A DNA stretch of 64,000 bases from Tetraselmis striata (GCA_006384855.1 VCJN01002233.1:62001-126000); one strand, 5' to 3'; shown: positions 1-13,865, numbered from the stretch's first letter. Numbers and translations are program-made. Notes: generated from the sequence alone by a model not told the origin.

Positions 1-1
1 G

Positions 2-331
2 GCCATGTCGGGCCTGCTTTCGCCGGAACGCCGTGAGACGTTCCTCGGCAACGCCGAGATCCTGGAGATCTTCAACATCACCAAGGTCGGCAAGGTGGCC
101 GGTTGCCGCGTGACCGAAGGCACCGTCGAGCGGGGCGCGGAAGTGCGCCTCATCCGCGACGACGTCGTCATTCACGAGGGCAAGCTCGGCACGCTGAAGC
201 GCTTCAAGGACGAGGTGAAGGTGGTTCAGTCGGGCCAGGAGTGCGGCATGAACTTCGAGAACTACCAGGACATGCGCGCCGGCGACGTCATCGAATGTTA
301 CCGGGTCGAAGAGGTCGCCCGTACGCTGTAA
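2..331 (+). CDS. infB: Translation initiation factor IF-2, C-terminal end (partial)
   Basis: This is the last 109 or so codons of IF-2, the GTPase that brings fMet-tRNA to the 30S subunit; the gene begins before the window. The segment matches the end of IF-2, with a beta-barrel domain IV containing [11 protein letters not shown], followed by [16 protein letters not shown] close to the stop. The methionine codon at position 5 is internal and is not a start. It is followed on the same strand by rbfA, truB, rpsO and pnp, the usual bacterial order. The family call is secure. The GTP-binding domain is not visible because it lies outside the window. Confidence 0.95.
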   Translation, partial: AMSGLLSPERRETFLGNAEILEIFNITKVGKVAGCRVTEGTVERGAEVRLIRDDVVIHEGKLGTLKRFKDEVKVVQSGQECGMNFENYQDMRAGDVIECYRVEEVARTL

Positions 332-425
332 GGCCAGGCGAAGACACATGCGATCGCCGGCGGGTCCGCTCGCCGGCGCTTCGCGTTTCCGTTTCGGCCA
401 CGCGCACCCACGTTTGGACAAGATC

Positions 426-848
426 ATGGCATCATCAAACAGGACACCCGCCGGGATGCCGTCGCAGCGCCAGCTGCGCGTCGGCGAGCTCGTGCGCAAG
501 GAGGTCTCCGACATCCTGACGCGCGGGACCATGGCCGATCCCGACCTCGACGGAACGATCATTTCCGTCCCGGAGGTGCGCATGACCCCGGACCTGCGCC
601 TCGCAAGCTGTCTCGTCATGCCGCTGGGCGGCCGCGACGCCGACAAGGTGGTGGAGGCGCTGAACCGCGCCGCCAAGACCATCCGCCGCGATCTCGCCCG
701 GCGCATGACCATGAAGTATCTGCCGGACCTGCGGTTCGTGCTCGACACCCGCTTCGACGACGACGACCGGATCACCAACCTGCTGAACAGCCGGGAAGTG
801 CGCCGCGACCTCGACGCCGAGGATGCCGGTCCCGAGGACGACAGATAA
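426..848 (+). CDS. rbfA: Ribosome-binding factor A
   Basis: A 140-residue KH-fold protein that binds the 30S subunit and helps mature the 5' end of 16S rRNA, especially in the cold. Visible family features are QLRVGELVRKEVSDIL near the N terminus, the internal VPEVRMTPDL stretch, and the end segment KYLPDLRFVLDTRFD. An in-frame ATG at 348 would add 26 low-complexity residues rich in Arg and Pro. I prefer the ATG at 426 because it gives the normal family length. The acidic tail ends 5 bases before truB, so the two are probably co-translated. Confidence 0.94.
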   Translation: MASSNRTPAGMPSQRQLRVGELVRKEVSDILTRGTMADPDLDGTIISVPEVRMTPDLRLASCLVMPLGGRDADKVVEALNRAAKTIRRDLARRMTMKYLPDLRFVLDTRFDDDDRITNLLNSREVRRDLDAEDAGPEDDR

Positions 849-853
849 CCCTT

Positions 854-1828
854 ATGTCGCGCCGCAAGAAAACCAACCGCAACCGCATCGACGGCTGGCT
901 CGTGCTCGACAAGCCGGTCGGCCTGAGCTCGAACGATGCCCTGACCCGCCTGAAGCGGCTCCTGCATCCGCAAAAGGTCGGCCACGCCGGCACGCTCGAT
1001 CCGCTGGCCTCCGGCTGCCTGCCGATTGCCTTCGGCGAGGCGACGAAAACGGTCTCCTTCGCCATGGACGGGCGCAAGGTCTATCGCTTCTCCGTGCGCT
1101 GGGGCGTGGCGACGGAGACGGACGACACCGAAGGCGCGGTCTGCGAGACCAGCGACATGCGCCCGACGGCCGAGGAGATCCTCGCGGTTCTGCCGGAGTT
1201 CACCGGCACGATCTCGCAGGTTCCGCCGGTCTATTCGGCGATCAAGGTCGATGGCGCGCGCGCCTATGACCTTGCCCGCGACGGCGCCGAGGTGGAGCTT
1301 GCCGCCCGCGACATCACGGTCCACCGGCTCGACCTGGTGGAGTGTCCGGATGCCGATCACGCCGTCTTTGAGGCCGAATGCGGCAAGGGCACCTATGTGC
1401 GCGCCCTGGCGCGCGATCTCGGTCATCGCCTCGGCAGCTGCGGCCATGTGACCGCGCTGCGCCGTCTTCTCGTCGGCCCCTTCGGCGAGGACGACATGAT
1501 TCCGCTGGAAACTCTCGAGGACTTGGGGCAGTGTGCGCCCGGCGAAGGCCTCGACGAGGACCATGCGTCTCTTATTCTGCCTGTAGCGACCGCGCTGGAC
1601 GACATCCCGGCGCTGGCCGTCTCCCGACAGGATGCCGCCCGCCTCAGACGAGGGCAGGGCGTTTTGCTGCGCGGGCGTGACGCGCCGCTGTTCAAGGGCC
1701 TCGTGTCCGTCACTTCTCTTGGAGAATTGGTGGCGATCGGGGAGGTCGAACGGGGCGAGTTGCTGCCGAAGCGCGTTTTCAATCTCGCGGCGGAGGAACC
1801 CGCCGCGATCAGTCTCGAAAGGACCTGA
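854..1828 (+). CDS. truB: tRNA pseudouridine(55) synthase
   Basis: This 324-residue enzyme isomerises U55 in the T-loop of tRNAs. The catalytic aspartate is D49 in the motif GHAGTLDPLASG. Further family motifs are LDKPVGLSSND near the N terminus and GKGTYVRALARDLG in the middle. The C-terminal third is the TruB-specific and PUA-like region. It starts 5 bases after rbfA and ends 3 bases before rpsO, so it lies inside the infB-rbfA-truB-rpsO-pnp transcription unit. Length and motifs are normal for the family. Confidence 0.97.
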   Translation: MSRRKKTNRNRIDGWLVLDKPVGLSSNDALTRLKRLLHPQKVGHAGTLDPLASGCLPIAFGEATKTVSFAMDGRKVYRFSVRWGVATETDDTEGAVCETSDMRPTAEEILAVLPEFTGTISQVPPVYSAIKVDGARAYDLARDGAEVELAARDITVHRLDLVECPDADHAVFEAECGKGTYVRALARDLGHRLGSCGHVTALRRLLVGPFGEDDMIPLETLEDLGQCAPGEGLDEDHASLILPVATALDDIPALAVSRQDAARLRRGQGVLLRGRDAPLFKGLVSVTSLGELVAIGEVERGELLPKRVFNLAAEEPAAISLERT

Positions 1829-1831
1829 CCG

Positions 1832-2101
1832 ATGTCGATTACCGCCGAACGCAAAGCGGAACTCATCAAGGAATACGCGATCAAGGAAGGGGACACCGGA
1901 TCTGCCGACGTGCAGATTGCCGTCCTGACCGAGCGGATCGTCAACCTGACCGACCACTTCAAGACCCACGGCAAGGACAACCATTCCCGCCGCGGCCTCC
2001 TGAAGATGGTCAGCACGCGCCGGTCGCTTCTGGATTACCTGAAGAAGACCGACGAGCCGCGTTACCAGGCGCTGATCAAGCGTCTCGGCCTGCGCCGCTA
2101 A
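1832..2101 (+). CDS. rpsO: 30S ribosomal protein S15
   Basis: An 89-residue primary 16S rRNA-binding protein that contacts the central domain and bridges the subunits. The signature [15 protein letters not shown] and the end segment [25 protein letters not shown] are clear. The length equals that of most bacterial S15 proteins. The start lies three bases after the truB stop. A GC-rich hairpin with a T-run follows within 15 bases, so part of the transcription probably ends here and pnp receives both read-through and local transcription. Confidence 0.98.
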   Translation: MSITAERKAELIKEYAIKEGDTGSADVQIAVLTERIVNLTDHFKTHGKDNHSRRGLLKMVSTRRSLLDYLKKTDEPRYQALIKRLGLRR

Positions 2102-2113
2102 GGATACGGATGA

Positions 2114-2143
2114 CGCGGTGCCCCCAAGGGGTGCCGCGTTTTC
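2114..2143 (+). terminator. Rho-independent terminator after rpsO
   Basis: An 11-base-pair stem (2114-2124 with 2128-2138, two G-U pairs) with a three-base loop is followed directly by TTTT. It starts 13 bases after the rpsO stop. In other bacteria the rpsO-pnp junction combines partial termination with processing, and the layout here fits that. Confidence 0.75.
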
Positions 2144-2168
2144 GTTGACGCAAGATGCGACGGTCATG

Positions 2169-2230
2169 GGGCAGGATAGCAAGGGGTTCGAAGATGCGTG
2201 TCATCGCTCGAACCTCTTGCTGTCTTGCCC
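2169..2230 (+). promoter_or_regulatory. Long hairpin in the pnp leader (probable RNase III site)
   Basis: The arm at 2169-2196 pairs with 2202-2230 over 27 base pairs around a five-base loop. There is only one small internal loop (A2192 against G2206-C2207). All other departures from perfect pairing are G-U wobbles (2174-2225, 2177-2222, 2184-2215), which indicates selection on RNA pairing. It lies about 120 bases upstream of the pnp start. In E. coli a long leader stem before pnp is cut by RNase III and then degraded by PNPase, giving autoregulation. I infer the same role here from position and shape. Confidence 0.75.
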
Positions 2231-2347
2231 GTGACGCGTCCTGACGCAGACGCGGGGCAAAAGGCTTCCGCGTCCCACTGAAGACAGAACGTACCGTGTG
2301 CCGTCATGTGGGCGGTTCACGCGGGTGACCGAAAGCTAGGATAAATC

Positions 2348-3359
2348 ATGTTTGATATTCATCGTGTGGAAGTCGAATGGGGCGGACGCCCGCTGACGCT
2401 GGAAACGGGCAAGATCGCCCGCCAGGCAGACGGGGCCGTGCTCGCCACCTACGGCGAGACCAAGGTGCTCGCGACCGTCGTCGCCGCCAAGGAACCCCGT
2501 CCGGGCCAGGACTTCTTCCCGCTCACCGTGAACTACCAGGAAAAGACCTTCGCCGCGGGCAAGATCCCCGGTGGCTTCTTCAAGCGCGAAGGCCGCCCGT
2601 CGGAGCACGAGACGCTGACCTCGCGCCTGATCGACCGTCCGATCCGCCCGCTCTTCGTCGACGGCTTCAAGTGCGACACGCAGGTCGTCCTGACGGTCCT
2701 GTCGCATGACATGGAAAACGCGCCCGACATTCTCGCCATGGTCGCGGCTTCCGCCGCCCTGACGATTTCCGGCATTCCCTTCATGGGGCCGATCGGCGGC
2801 GCGCGCATTGGCTACATCAACGGCGAATACGTCCTCAACCCCTATATCGACGACATGCCGGAGTCCGAGCTCGACCTGATCGTCGCCGGTACGGGCGATG
2901 CGGTGCTGATGGTTGAATCGGAAGCCAAGGAGCTGTCCGAGGACCTGATGCTCGGTGCCGTGATGTTCGGTCACCGCAACCTCCAGCCGGTGATCGACGC
3001 GATCATCAAGCTGGCGGAAACGGCTGCCCGCCCGCCGCGCGAGCTGAACCTGCCCGACCATAGCGAGCTGGCTGCGCGGATCAAGGCGATGGCCTCCGAC
3101 GATCTGGTCGCGGCCTATGCGATCCGCGAGAAGACCGCGCGCAAGAACGCCATCGACGCCGTCAAGGCGAAGGTGATGGAGACGCTGAGCGCAGAAGCTG
3201 GCGAAGACGGCATCGACAAGGTCGTTGTCGGCGCCCAGTTCAAGGGCCTGGAAGCTTCCATCGTGCGTGGCGCGATCCTCGAGAACGGCGAGCGCATCGA
3301 CGGCCGCGACCTGAAGACGGTCCGTCCGATCGTCTCTGAGGCCGGCATCCTGCCGCGTA

Positions 3360-3405
<46 letters not shown>

Positions 3406-4465
3406 CGTTGCCACCCTCGGCACCAACGACGACGAGCAGTTCATCGACGCGCTGGAAGGCACCTACAAGGCGACCTTCATGCTGCACTACAACTTCCCGC
3501 CCTATTCGGTCGGCGAAACGGGCCGCATGGGCTCGCCCGGCCGTCGCGAGATCGGTCACGGCAAGCTGGCATGGCGCGCGGTGCACCCGCTGCTTCCGCC
3601 GCACCATGAGTTCCCCTACACGCTTCGCGTCGTGTCGGAAGTGACGGAATCCAACGGCTCCTCGTCGATGGCGACCGTTTGCGGCACCTCGCTGGCGCTG
3701 ATGGATGCCGGCGTGCCGCTGAAGGCACCGGTGGCCGGCATCGCCATGGGCCTGATCAAGGAAGGCGACAAGTTTGCCGTCCTGTCCGACATTCTCGGTG
3801 ACGAGGATCACCTCGGCGACATGGACTTCAAGGTGGCGGGTACCGGCCACGGCGTCACCTCGCTGCAGATGGACATCAAGATCGACGGCATCACCGAAGA
3901 GATCATGAAGGTGGCGCTGGATCAGGCCCGTGACGGCCGCGTCCACATTCTCGGCGAGATGAGCAGCGCGCTGTCCGAGGCACGTGCAGAGCTTGGCGAA
4001 CACGCGCCGCGCATCGAGGTCATGAAGATCCCGGTGGACAAGATCCGTGAAGTGATCGGCTCCGGCGGCAAGGTGATCCGCGAGATCGTCGAGAAGACCG
4101 GCGCCAAGGTCAACATCGAGGACGACGGCACCGTCAAGATCGCATCTGCCGACGGCAAGGCGATCAAGGCGGCCGTCAACTGGATCAACTCCATTGCGGC
4201 CGAACCGGAAGTGGGCGTGATCTACGAGGGCCGCGTCGTCAAGACCGTGGACTTCGGTGCTTTCGTCAATTTCTTCGGTGCCAAGGACGGCCTCGTCCAT
4301 ATCTCGCAGCTTGCCCCGCAGAAGGTCGCCAAGACCACCGATGTGGTCAAGGAAGGCGACAAGGTCTGGGTCAAGCTCATGGGCTTCGACGAGCGTGGCA
4401 AGGTTCGCCTGTCGATGAAGGTCGTCGATCAGGACACCGGCAAGGAAATCGAAGCCGACGCATAA
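2348..4465 (+). CDS. pnp: Polyribonucleotide nucleotidyltransferase (PNPase)
   Basis: A 705-residue phosphorolytic 3'-5' exoribonuclease, working as a trimer and as part of RNA degradosomes. Two RNase PH domains fill residues 1 to about 540. The second one carries the conserved active-site run [19 protein letters not shown] domain with [11 protein letters not shown] starts near residue 558, and an S1 domain with [17 protein letters not shown] near residue 623. The start codon is preceded by TAGGAT. The leader holds a long hairpin at 2169-2230. Length is typical for Alphaproteobacteria. Confidence 0.98.
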
Positions 4466-4512
4466 GTCGGCTGAGCCCGTCGCGCTGCGCGCGCCGGGCC
4501 GGGAACTGGAAG

Positions 4513-4540
4513 AAGCCGGGCATCATGCTCGGCTTTTTTC
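4513..4540 (+). terminator. Rho-independent terminator after pnp
   Basis: The arms 4514-4523 and 4525-4534 are complementary over ten positions with one G-U pair, and six T follow. It lies about 50 bases after the pnp stop, between two convergent genes, so it closes the infB-to-pnp operon. Confidence 0.85.
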
Positions 4541-4648
4541 GTGTCTATTGATGGTGGTTGCCGGCGTTGGAGTGCCGCGCCCCACGGCGTCTTTCGCCCC
4601 GACCCTTTGGGGTCGGGCGGCCCGGGCGAGTTGGGAAGCCTGGGATCG

Positions 4649-8570
<3,922 letters not shown>

Positions 8571-8826
8571 CAAGACTCTGAATGATCCCCTGCGCCGTTT
8601 CAAGTATCATTCTCCGATTGAGGAATTATAAACGGAGAAATACTCTCAAGGGTTGTGCCTCCAAAGTTTCTCGATCCACTACATATTGTAAAAATTGCGG
8701 GTTATTTGACCGGTTTTCTGCTTTTGCCTTTTTTGCGGAAAGTGGTCGCCTTGCGCGGCGGGTTCCCGTTGCGCCGACCGGTCAAGCTGTTATACCGCGA
8801 GCGAACACTGACGGGAGTGACGGACC

Positions 8827-9639
8827 ATGTCGAAAATGCAGCTTGCGGTGGTCGGCGCGGCAGGCCGGATGGGCGGGGCACTGATCCGCGCGGTCACGGA
8901 GCTGGAGACGGTCGAACTGTGCGGTGCGGTCGAGCGTCCCGGTGCGGCGGCGCTTGGCGAGGACGCCGGTGTGCTTGCCGGTCTTCAGTCGCTGGGCATT
9001 CCCGTGACCGACGATGCTCTTTCGGTCTTTTCCGCCGCCGACGGCGTTCTCGATTTCACCGCGCCGGCGGCGACGCGCGCCTTTGCCGAGCTCGCGGCGC
9101 AGGCGCGCTGCGTGCATGTCATCGGCACCACCGGCATGAGCGAGGAGGATGTCGCCGCGATCCGTCCGGCTGCCCGTCACGCGCGGATCGTCAAATCGGG
9201 CAACATGAGCCTTGGCGTCAATCTTCTGGCCGCGCTGGTGCGCCGTGCCGCTGCCGCGCTCGACGAGGATTTCGACATCGAGATCCTGGAGATGCACCAC
9301 CGCCACAAGGTGGACGCCCCGTCCGGCACCGCTCTGCTTCTCGCTGAGGCGGCGGCAGAGGGACGCGGCGTCGATCTCGGCCAGCGCTCGGTGCGGGTCC
9401 GCGACGGGATCACCGGCGAACGGGCCCGCGGCGATATCGGATTCGCGACCCTGCGCGGCGGATCGGTGATCGGCGATCACAGCGTGCTTCTGGCCGGCCC
9501 GCTGGAAACCGTGACGCTATCGCATCATGCCCAGGACCGGCAGATCTTCGCGCGCGGCGCCATCAAGGCAGCCCTTTGGGCCCGGGACAAGGCGCCCGGG
9601 CTCTACTCGATGGATGACGTGCTCGGCCTGACCGACTGA
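8827..9639 (+). CDS. dapB: 4-hydroxy-tetrahydrodipicolinate reductase
   Basis: A 270-residue enzyme of lysine and diaminopimelate synthesis that reduces the dihydrodipicolinate precursor with NAD(P)H. It has the N-terminal dinucleotide-binding motif GAAGRMG, the [10 protein letters not shown] segment, and the catalytic and substrate-binding run [13 protein letters not shown] near residue 157. The C terminus SMDDVLGL is typical. The start is preceded by GGGAGTGACGG. The gene is divergent from the binding-protein gene across an AT-richer spacer of about 220 bases (8604-8826) in which I see no gene. It is followed by gpmA, an arrangement known from rhizobia. Confidence 0.97.
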   Translation: MSKMQLAVVGAAGRMGGALIRAVTELETVELCGAVERPGAAALGEDAGVLAGLQSLGIPVTDDALSVFSAADGVLDFTAPAATRAFAELAAQARCVHVIGTTGMSEEDVAAIRPAARHARIVKSGNMSLGVNLLAALVRRAAAALDEDFDIEILEMHHRHKVDAPSGTALLLAEAAAEGRGVDLGQRSVRVRDGITGERARGDIGFATLRGGSVIGDHSVLLAGPLETVTLSHHAQDRQIFARGAIKAALWARDKAPGLYSMDDVLGLTD

Positions 9640-9677
9640 TTGCAACCCACCTGACCTGTTTCCCGGAGACCTGACCT

Positions 9678-10298
9678 ATGGATCATCTTCTCGTGCTTGT
9701 CCGTCACGGCCAAAGCGACTGGAACCTCAAGAACCTCTTCACCGGCTGGAAGGATCCCGACCTGACCGAGCAGGGCGTCGAGGAGGCACGTGCGGCCGGG
9801 CGCAAGCTCAAGGACATGAAGCTCGACTTCGACATCGCCTTCACCTCCGACCTGTCGCGCGCGCAGCGCACACTCAGGCTGATCCTGGAAGAGCTCGGTC
9901 ATGAAGACCTGGAGACGATCCGCAATCAGGCGCTGAACGAACGCGACTACGGCGATATCACGGGAATGAACAAGGACGAGGCCCGCCAGAAGTTCGGCGA
10001 GGAGCAGGTGCACATCTGGCGCCGCTCCTTCGATGTCCCCCCTCCAGGCGGCGAAAGCCTGAAGATGACGGCCGAGCGCGTTCTTCCCTATTACCACAGC
10101 GAGATCCTGCCGCAGGTGCTCGCTGGCAAGCGCGTGATCGTCGCCGCCCACGGCAACTCGCTGCGCGCGCTGGTGATGGAGCTTGAGGGCCTGACGCCGG
10201 ACCAGATCCTTCAGCGCGAACTGGCAACGGGCGCGCCGATCGTCTACCGGCTGACGGACGAGGGCACGGTCGCCTCCGTCCAGGATCTCGCCGACTGA
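9678..10298 (+). CDS. gpmA: 2,3-bisphosphoglycerate-dependent phosphoglycerate mutase
   Basis: A 206-residue glycolytic enzyme that interconverts 3- and 2-phosphoglycerate. The catalytic histidine sits in [18 protein letters not shown] near residue 9. The motifs [16 protein letters not shown] and [11 protein letters not shown] (second active-site histidine) follow. The protein is shorter than the roughly 250-residue E. coli form but equals the compact rhizobial form. It lies 38 bases after dapB and ends shortly before a strong bidirectional terminator. Confidence 0.96.
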   Translation: MDHLLVLVRHGQSDWNLKNLFTGWKDPDLTEQGVEEARAAGRKLKDMKLDFDIAFTSDLSRAQRTLRLILEELGHEDLETIRNQALNERDYGDITGMNKDEARQKFGEEQVHIWRRSFDVPPPGGESLKMTAERVLPYYHSEILPQVLAGKRVIVAAHGNSLRALVMELEGLTPDQILQRELATGAPIVYRLTDEGTVASVQDLAD

Positions 10299-10318
10299 GC
10301 CAGTCGCGCGATTGCACG

Positions 10319-10361
10319 AAAAAACCCCGGTGCAGCGTGATCCGCCGCACCGGGGTTTTTT
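10319..10361. terminator. Bidirectional Rho-independent terminator between gpmA and the adenosine kinase gene
   Basis: A perfect 15-base-pair stem including A6 on one side and T6 on the other, with a 13-base loop, lies between two convergent genes. It can end transcription from either side. Confidence 0.92.
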
Positions 10362-10397
10362 CATTTCGCAGCCGGCAAGGCGCGCCGGCGGGCCGGA

Positions 10398-11399
10398 TCA
10401 GATCGCGAAGCCCTGCTGCTCTGCGACCTGGCGCAGCGAGCGCTCGGGACGTGCGCCGACGTGACGGATCACCTCGGCAGCGCACAGGCAGCCGAGTTCG
10501 GCCGACATGCGGTGATCGTAGTCGCGCGACAGACCGAGCAGGAAGCCGGCGGCGAAGAGGTCGCCGGCGCCCGTCAGGTCCACCACGTCGTCGATCTTTT
10601 CCGCGCCGACCTGAACGGTCTTCTCCCGGGTGATCGCCATGGCGCCCTTTTCGCCGAGGGTGAGCGCGGTCAGCGCACAGTCCTGGCGCACGCTGGTGAT
10701 CGCGGTGTCGAGGTCGGCGGTCTCGTAGAGCGCCTTGAGCTCATGCTCGTTGGCGAAAAGCACATCGATGGTGCCGTCGCGCAGCATCTGCAGGAACTCG
10801 TCGCGGTAGCGGTCGACGCAGAAGCTGTCGGACAGCGTCAGGCTGACCTTGCGATGGTTGGCATGGGCAATTTCGGCCGCCTTGAGGAAGGCCTTCTTCG
10901 CCGCGGGCGGATCCCACAGGTAGCCTTCCATGTAGGTGATCGCCGAGGCGGCGACCGTCTCGGGCTCGATGTCGGCCTCCGACAGTTCCACGCAGGCGCC
11001 GAGAAAGGTGTTCATCGTGCGCTCGCCATCCGGCGTGATCAGGATCATCGAGCGCGCCGTGGGCGGTCCCTCGACGAGCGCGGGCGTGTCGAAATGAACG
11101 CCGGTGCCGCGCATGTCGTGCCGGTAGGCGGTTCCGAGCTCGTCGTCATGCACCTTGCCGAAATAGGCCGTTGCGCCGCCGAGCGCGGCGATGCCGGCGG
11201 CCGTGTTGCCGGCGCTTCCGCCGGAAATCCGGGTGGTCTGTCCCATCTTGTCGTAGAGCCGCACCGCCTCGTCGGTATCGATCAGGCGCATCGATCCCTT
11301 GACCAGGCTTTCCCGGACGAGGAAATCCTCCTCGACGTGTGAAAACACGTCGCAAATGGCATTGCCGATGCACAGGGCGTCAAAGCTTCTGCGTGTCAT
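10398..11399 (-). CDS. Adenosine kinase (PfkB family)
   Basis: A 333-residue ribokinase-fold sugar kinase. The N-terminal PfkB signature GGSAGNTAAGIAALGG (about residues 60-75) and the C-terminal signature DLTGAGDLFAAGFLLG with the catalytic Asp are both present. Overall sequence resembles the adenosine kinase subgroup of Alphaproteobacteria, which phosphorylates adenosine to AMP. A different nucleoside or sugar substrate is possible. It is the last gene of a minus-strand group, kdsB, pheA, then this gene 25 bases further on, so it is probably co-transcribed with them. Confidence 0.88.
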   Translation of the reverse strand: MTRRSFDALCIGNAICDVFSHVEEDFLVRESLVKGSMRLIDTDEAVRLYDKMGQTTRISGGSAGNTAAGIAALGGATAYFGKVHDDELGTAYRHDMRGTGVHFDTPALVEGPPTARSMILITPDGERTMNTFLGACVELSEADIEPETVAASAITYMEGYLWDPPAAKKAFLKAAEIAHANHRKVSLTLSDSFCVDRYRDEFLQMLRDGTIDVLFANEHELKALYETADLDTAITSVRQDCALTALTLGEKGAMAITREKTVQVGAEKIDDVVDLTGAGDLFAAGFLLGLSRDYDHRMSAELGCLCAAEVIRHVGARPERSLRQVAEQQGFAI

Positions 11400-11424
11400 G
11401 TGATGGCGTGTCCTTGCTGTTCGT

Positions 11425-12315
11425 TCAGATTCCAGGTGTCGGGCGGAGCGCCCTGTTGGCTTCCGGCTCGCGGATCTTGTCGCGGAACGGATCGGCCCGG
11501 TAGACGCCGAGCAGCTTCAGCTCCGCGCAGAAGAACTCCAGCTCTTCCAGCGCCAGCGACACGGAGCGGTCGTCCGGGTGACCTTCCACGTCGGCATAGA
11601 ACATCGAGGCGAAGAACTGCCCTTCGAGCTGATAGGATTCCAGCTTCGTCATGTTGACGCCGTTGGTGGCGAAGCCGCCGAGTGCCTTGTAGAGCGCAGC
11701 CGGCACGTTGCGTACGCGGAAGACGAAGGTGGTGATCACCGTCGGTCCGTTGTTGGCAGCGCGCAGCGGCTCGCGCGACAGGATCAGGAAGCGCGTCGTG
11801 TTGTGCGCCGCGTCTTCCACGTCCCGGCGCAGGATTTCAAGACCATAGGCCTCCGCCGCCATTTCGGGTGCAAGTGCTGCCGCCGTGCGGTCGGTGCCCT
11901 GGGCGACGATGCGCGCCGAGCCGGCCGTGTCCGCGGCGACGATGGCCTGAAGGCCGAGCTCGCGGATGATGTTGCGGCACTGGCCGAGCGCCATCACATG
12001 GCTCTGGACGCTCTTCAGCTCCTCGATCTTCGTGCCGGGCTTTGCCATCAGCTGGAAGCGGATCGGCAGGAAATACTCCCCGATGATCTGGAGCGAGGAG
12101 CGCGGCAGCAGGTGGTGGATGTCGGCAACCCGACCGGCGACCGAGTTTTCCACCGGGATCATGCCGAGCTCGGCTTCCCCGCTTTCGATGGCGGTGAAAC
12201 AGTCCTCGAAGGTGGCGCAGGGGACCGGCTCGAAGTCCGGATAGACATTGCGGCAGGCCGTATGCGAGTTGGCGCCGTATTCGCCCTGAAAGACGATCTT
12301 CTTGTTTGCGGTCAT
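11425..12315 (-). CDS. pheA: Prephenate dehydratase
   Basis: A 296-residue monofunctional enzyme making phenylpyruvate for phenylalanine synthesis. The catalytic domain (about 1-185) has FQGEYGANSH at the start, VENSVAGRV, and the TTRFLIL motif. An ACT domain follows with the feedback-binding segment GVNMTKLESYQ. No chorismate mutase domain is fused to it. An upstream in-frame ATG at 12402 would add 29 residues overlapping kdsB; I prefer 12315, where the fold begins. It sits 16 bases after kdsB in the same orientation. Confidence 0.96.
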   Translation of the reverse strand: MTANKKIVFQGEYGANSHTACRNVYPDFEPVPCATFEDCFTAIESGEAELGMIPVENSVAGRVADIHHLLPRSSLQIIGEYFLPIRFQLMAKPGTKIEELKSVQSHVMALGQCRNIIRELGLQAIVAADTAGSARIVAQGTDRTAAALAPEMAAEAYGLEILRRDVEDAAHNTTRFLILSREPLRAANNGPTVITTFVFRVRNVPAALYKALGGFATNGVNMTKLESYQLEGQFFASMFYADVEGHPDDRSVSLALEELEFFCAELKLLGVYRADPFRDKIREPEANRALRPTPGI

Positions 12316-12331
12316 GGGCGAAAAACCAGGG

Positions 12332-13096
12332 TCATGAGGAAGGGGAGCGCCGGTGGCGGACCGCCTGACGGACGGCCTCCAGGTCTTCCGGCGTGTTGAC
12401 ATCCATCGGCGCGCTGTCGATCAGGCTGACGTCGATGCGCATGCCGGCCTCGAGCGCGCGAAGCTGCTCCAGCGTCTCGCGCTGTTCCAGATACGACGGC
12501 GGCATGGAGACGAAGCGGGCAAGCGCCGGGCGGCGATAGGCATAGATGCCGATATGCTGGTAGAGGGGCCCCGGCCCGGAGGGCGCGGTCGCGCGGGTGA
12601 AATAGAGCGCGCGCAGCCGGCGCTCGCCGACCGGGGTTCCGACCGTCTTGACGTAGCCCGGATCGTCGCGCTTGGCCGCGTTGCGGATCTCGGTGGCGAT
12701 CGTTCCGATGTCGACGGCTTCGTCCTGGAGCGGGTCGAAGGCGGCGCGGATCGCCTCCGGCTCGATCATCGGGACGTCGCCCTGAAGATTGAGAACGACC
12801 TCGAAGGCGCCTTCCGGGTCGGCCGCCGCCGCCGCCGCGTGCACCCGGTCCGATCCGCTGGCCAGCTCCGGGTCGGTGAGGATTGCCCGACCGCCGGCCG
12901 CTTCCACCGCGGACGCGATGCGCGTGTCGTCGCAGGCGACGACGATGGGGCCGATATCGGCGGCGCGCGCCTGCTCGAGCACGCGCACGATCATCGGCTG
13001 GCCGTCAATGTCGGCAAGCGGCTTGCCGGGCAGGCGGCTGGAGGCCATCCGCGCCGGAATGACGACAAGCGCGCGGGCCGGCGCATCCCTGCTCAT
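12332..13096 (-). CDS. kdsB: 3-deoxy-manno-octulosonate cytidylyltransferase
   Basis: A 254-residue enzyme that activates KDO with CTP for lipopolysaccharide synthesis, confirming a Gram-negative envelope. The nucleotide-binding motif IPARMASSRLPGKPL stands near residue 13, followed by CDD, SGSDRV and LQGDVP motifs. Upstream ATG codons exist as far as 13390, but that region has no family similarity; the ATG at 13096 gives normal length. It is the first gene of the kdsB-pheA-adenosine kinase group and is divergent from the cytochrome c gene. Confidence 0.96.
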   Translation of the reverse strand: MSRDAPARALVVIPARMASSRLPGKPLADIDGQPMIVRVLEQARAADIGPIVVACDDTRIASAVEAAGGRAILTDPELASGSDRVHAAAAAADPEGAFEVVLNLQGDVPMIEPEAIRAAFDPLQDEAVDIGTIATEIRNAAKRDDPGYVKTVGTPVGERRLRALYFTRATAPSGPGPLYQHIGIYAYRRPALARFVSMPPSYLEQRETLEQLRALEAGMRIDVSLIDSAPMDVNTPEDLEAVRQAVRHRRSPSS

Positions 13097-13301
13097 GGGC
13101 GCCTCGCGTGCCCGGCTCGGCACGTCGTTTTGGGGAGAAGCGAAGATGCGATGTTTTGTATCATGGATTGCCCTTTTAAACCTATGGACACGAGCGTCAA
13201 AAACTTTGTAGTTTCCGGCGACTTTTTCACCACGCGCGGGGTTGCGCGGGGGGAGGCGCATGCGCGCCCCCTGGCAACCGATGGAGTTGGAGCCAGCGGG
13301 A

Positions 13302-13865
13302 ATGAATTCTGCCAAGCTAAACACGATTGCCGGCGCCGTCCTGTTCGTCCTTCTCGTGACGATGGGTCTCGGCATGCTGTCCGATATCATTTTCGCACCG
13401 TCCGAGCCGGAGAAGCCCGGTTACGAGATTGTCGTCGCCGAAGCCGGCGGCGAGGGCGAAGCCGAGGCGGCAGCCGAAGAACCGCAGGTCGAGCCGATCG
13501 GCGTTCGCCTCGCCAGCGCCTCTGCCGAGGACGGCGAGAAGCTGCTGCGCGCCTGCGCCTCCTGTCATGCCTTCGAGCAGGGCGGCCCCAACAAGGTCGG
13601 CCCGGTGCTCTGGGACATCGTCGGGCGTCATCCCGGTTCGGTCGAAGGCTTCCGCTATTCCGGTGCCATGCAGGAATACGGCGAAAGCACGGAAGCCTGG
13701 GCCTACGAGAACCTCGATGCTTTCCTCGCGGCGCCCAAGCAGGTCGTTTCGGGCACCTCGATGGGCTACGCCGGCATGCGCAAGCCCGAGGACCGCGCCA
13801 ACCTGATCGCCTATCTCCGGACCCTGTCGGACGATCCGGTTCCGCTGCCGGACGCTGCCCAGTAG
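13302..13865 (+). CDS. Membrane-anchored cytochrome c (CycM/c552 type)
   Basis: A 187-residue electron carrier. An N-terminal signal-anchor helix (about residues 7-30) is followed by an acidic Ala/Glu-rich linker and one class I cytochrome c domain. The heme motif CASCH is near residue 82. The distal Met is probably in SGTSMGYAGM. Rhizobial CycM passes electrons to aa3-type oxidase, which I infer here from architecture and from the neighbouring kdsB-pheA pair, a known association. An in-frame ATG 60 bases earlier lacks the start of the anchor helix; AATG at 13301 follows an AGCGGG ribosome site. Confidence 0.9.
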   Translation: MNSAKLNTIAGAVLFVLLVTMGLGMLSDIIFAPSEPEKPGYEIVVAEAGGEGEAEAAAEEPQVEPIGVRLASASAEDGEKLLRACASCHAFEQGGPNKVGPVLWDIVGRHPGSVEGFRYSGAMQEYGESTEAWAYENLDAFLAAPKQVVSGTSMGYAGMRKPEDRANLIAYLRTLSDDPVPLPDAAQ

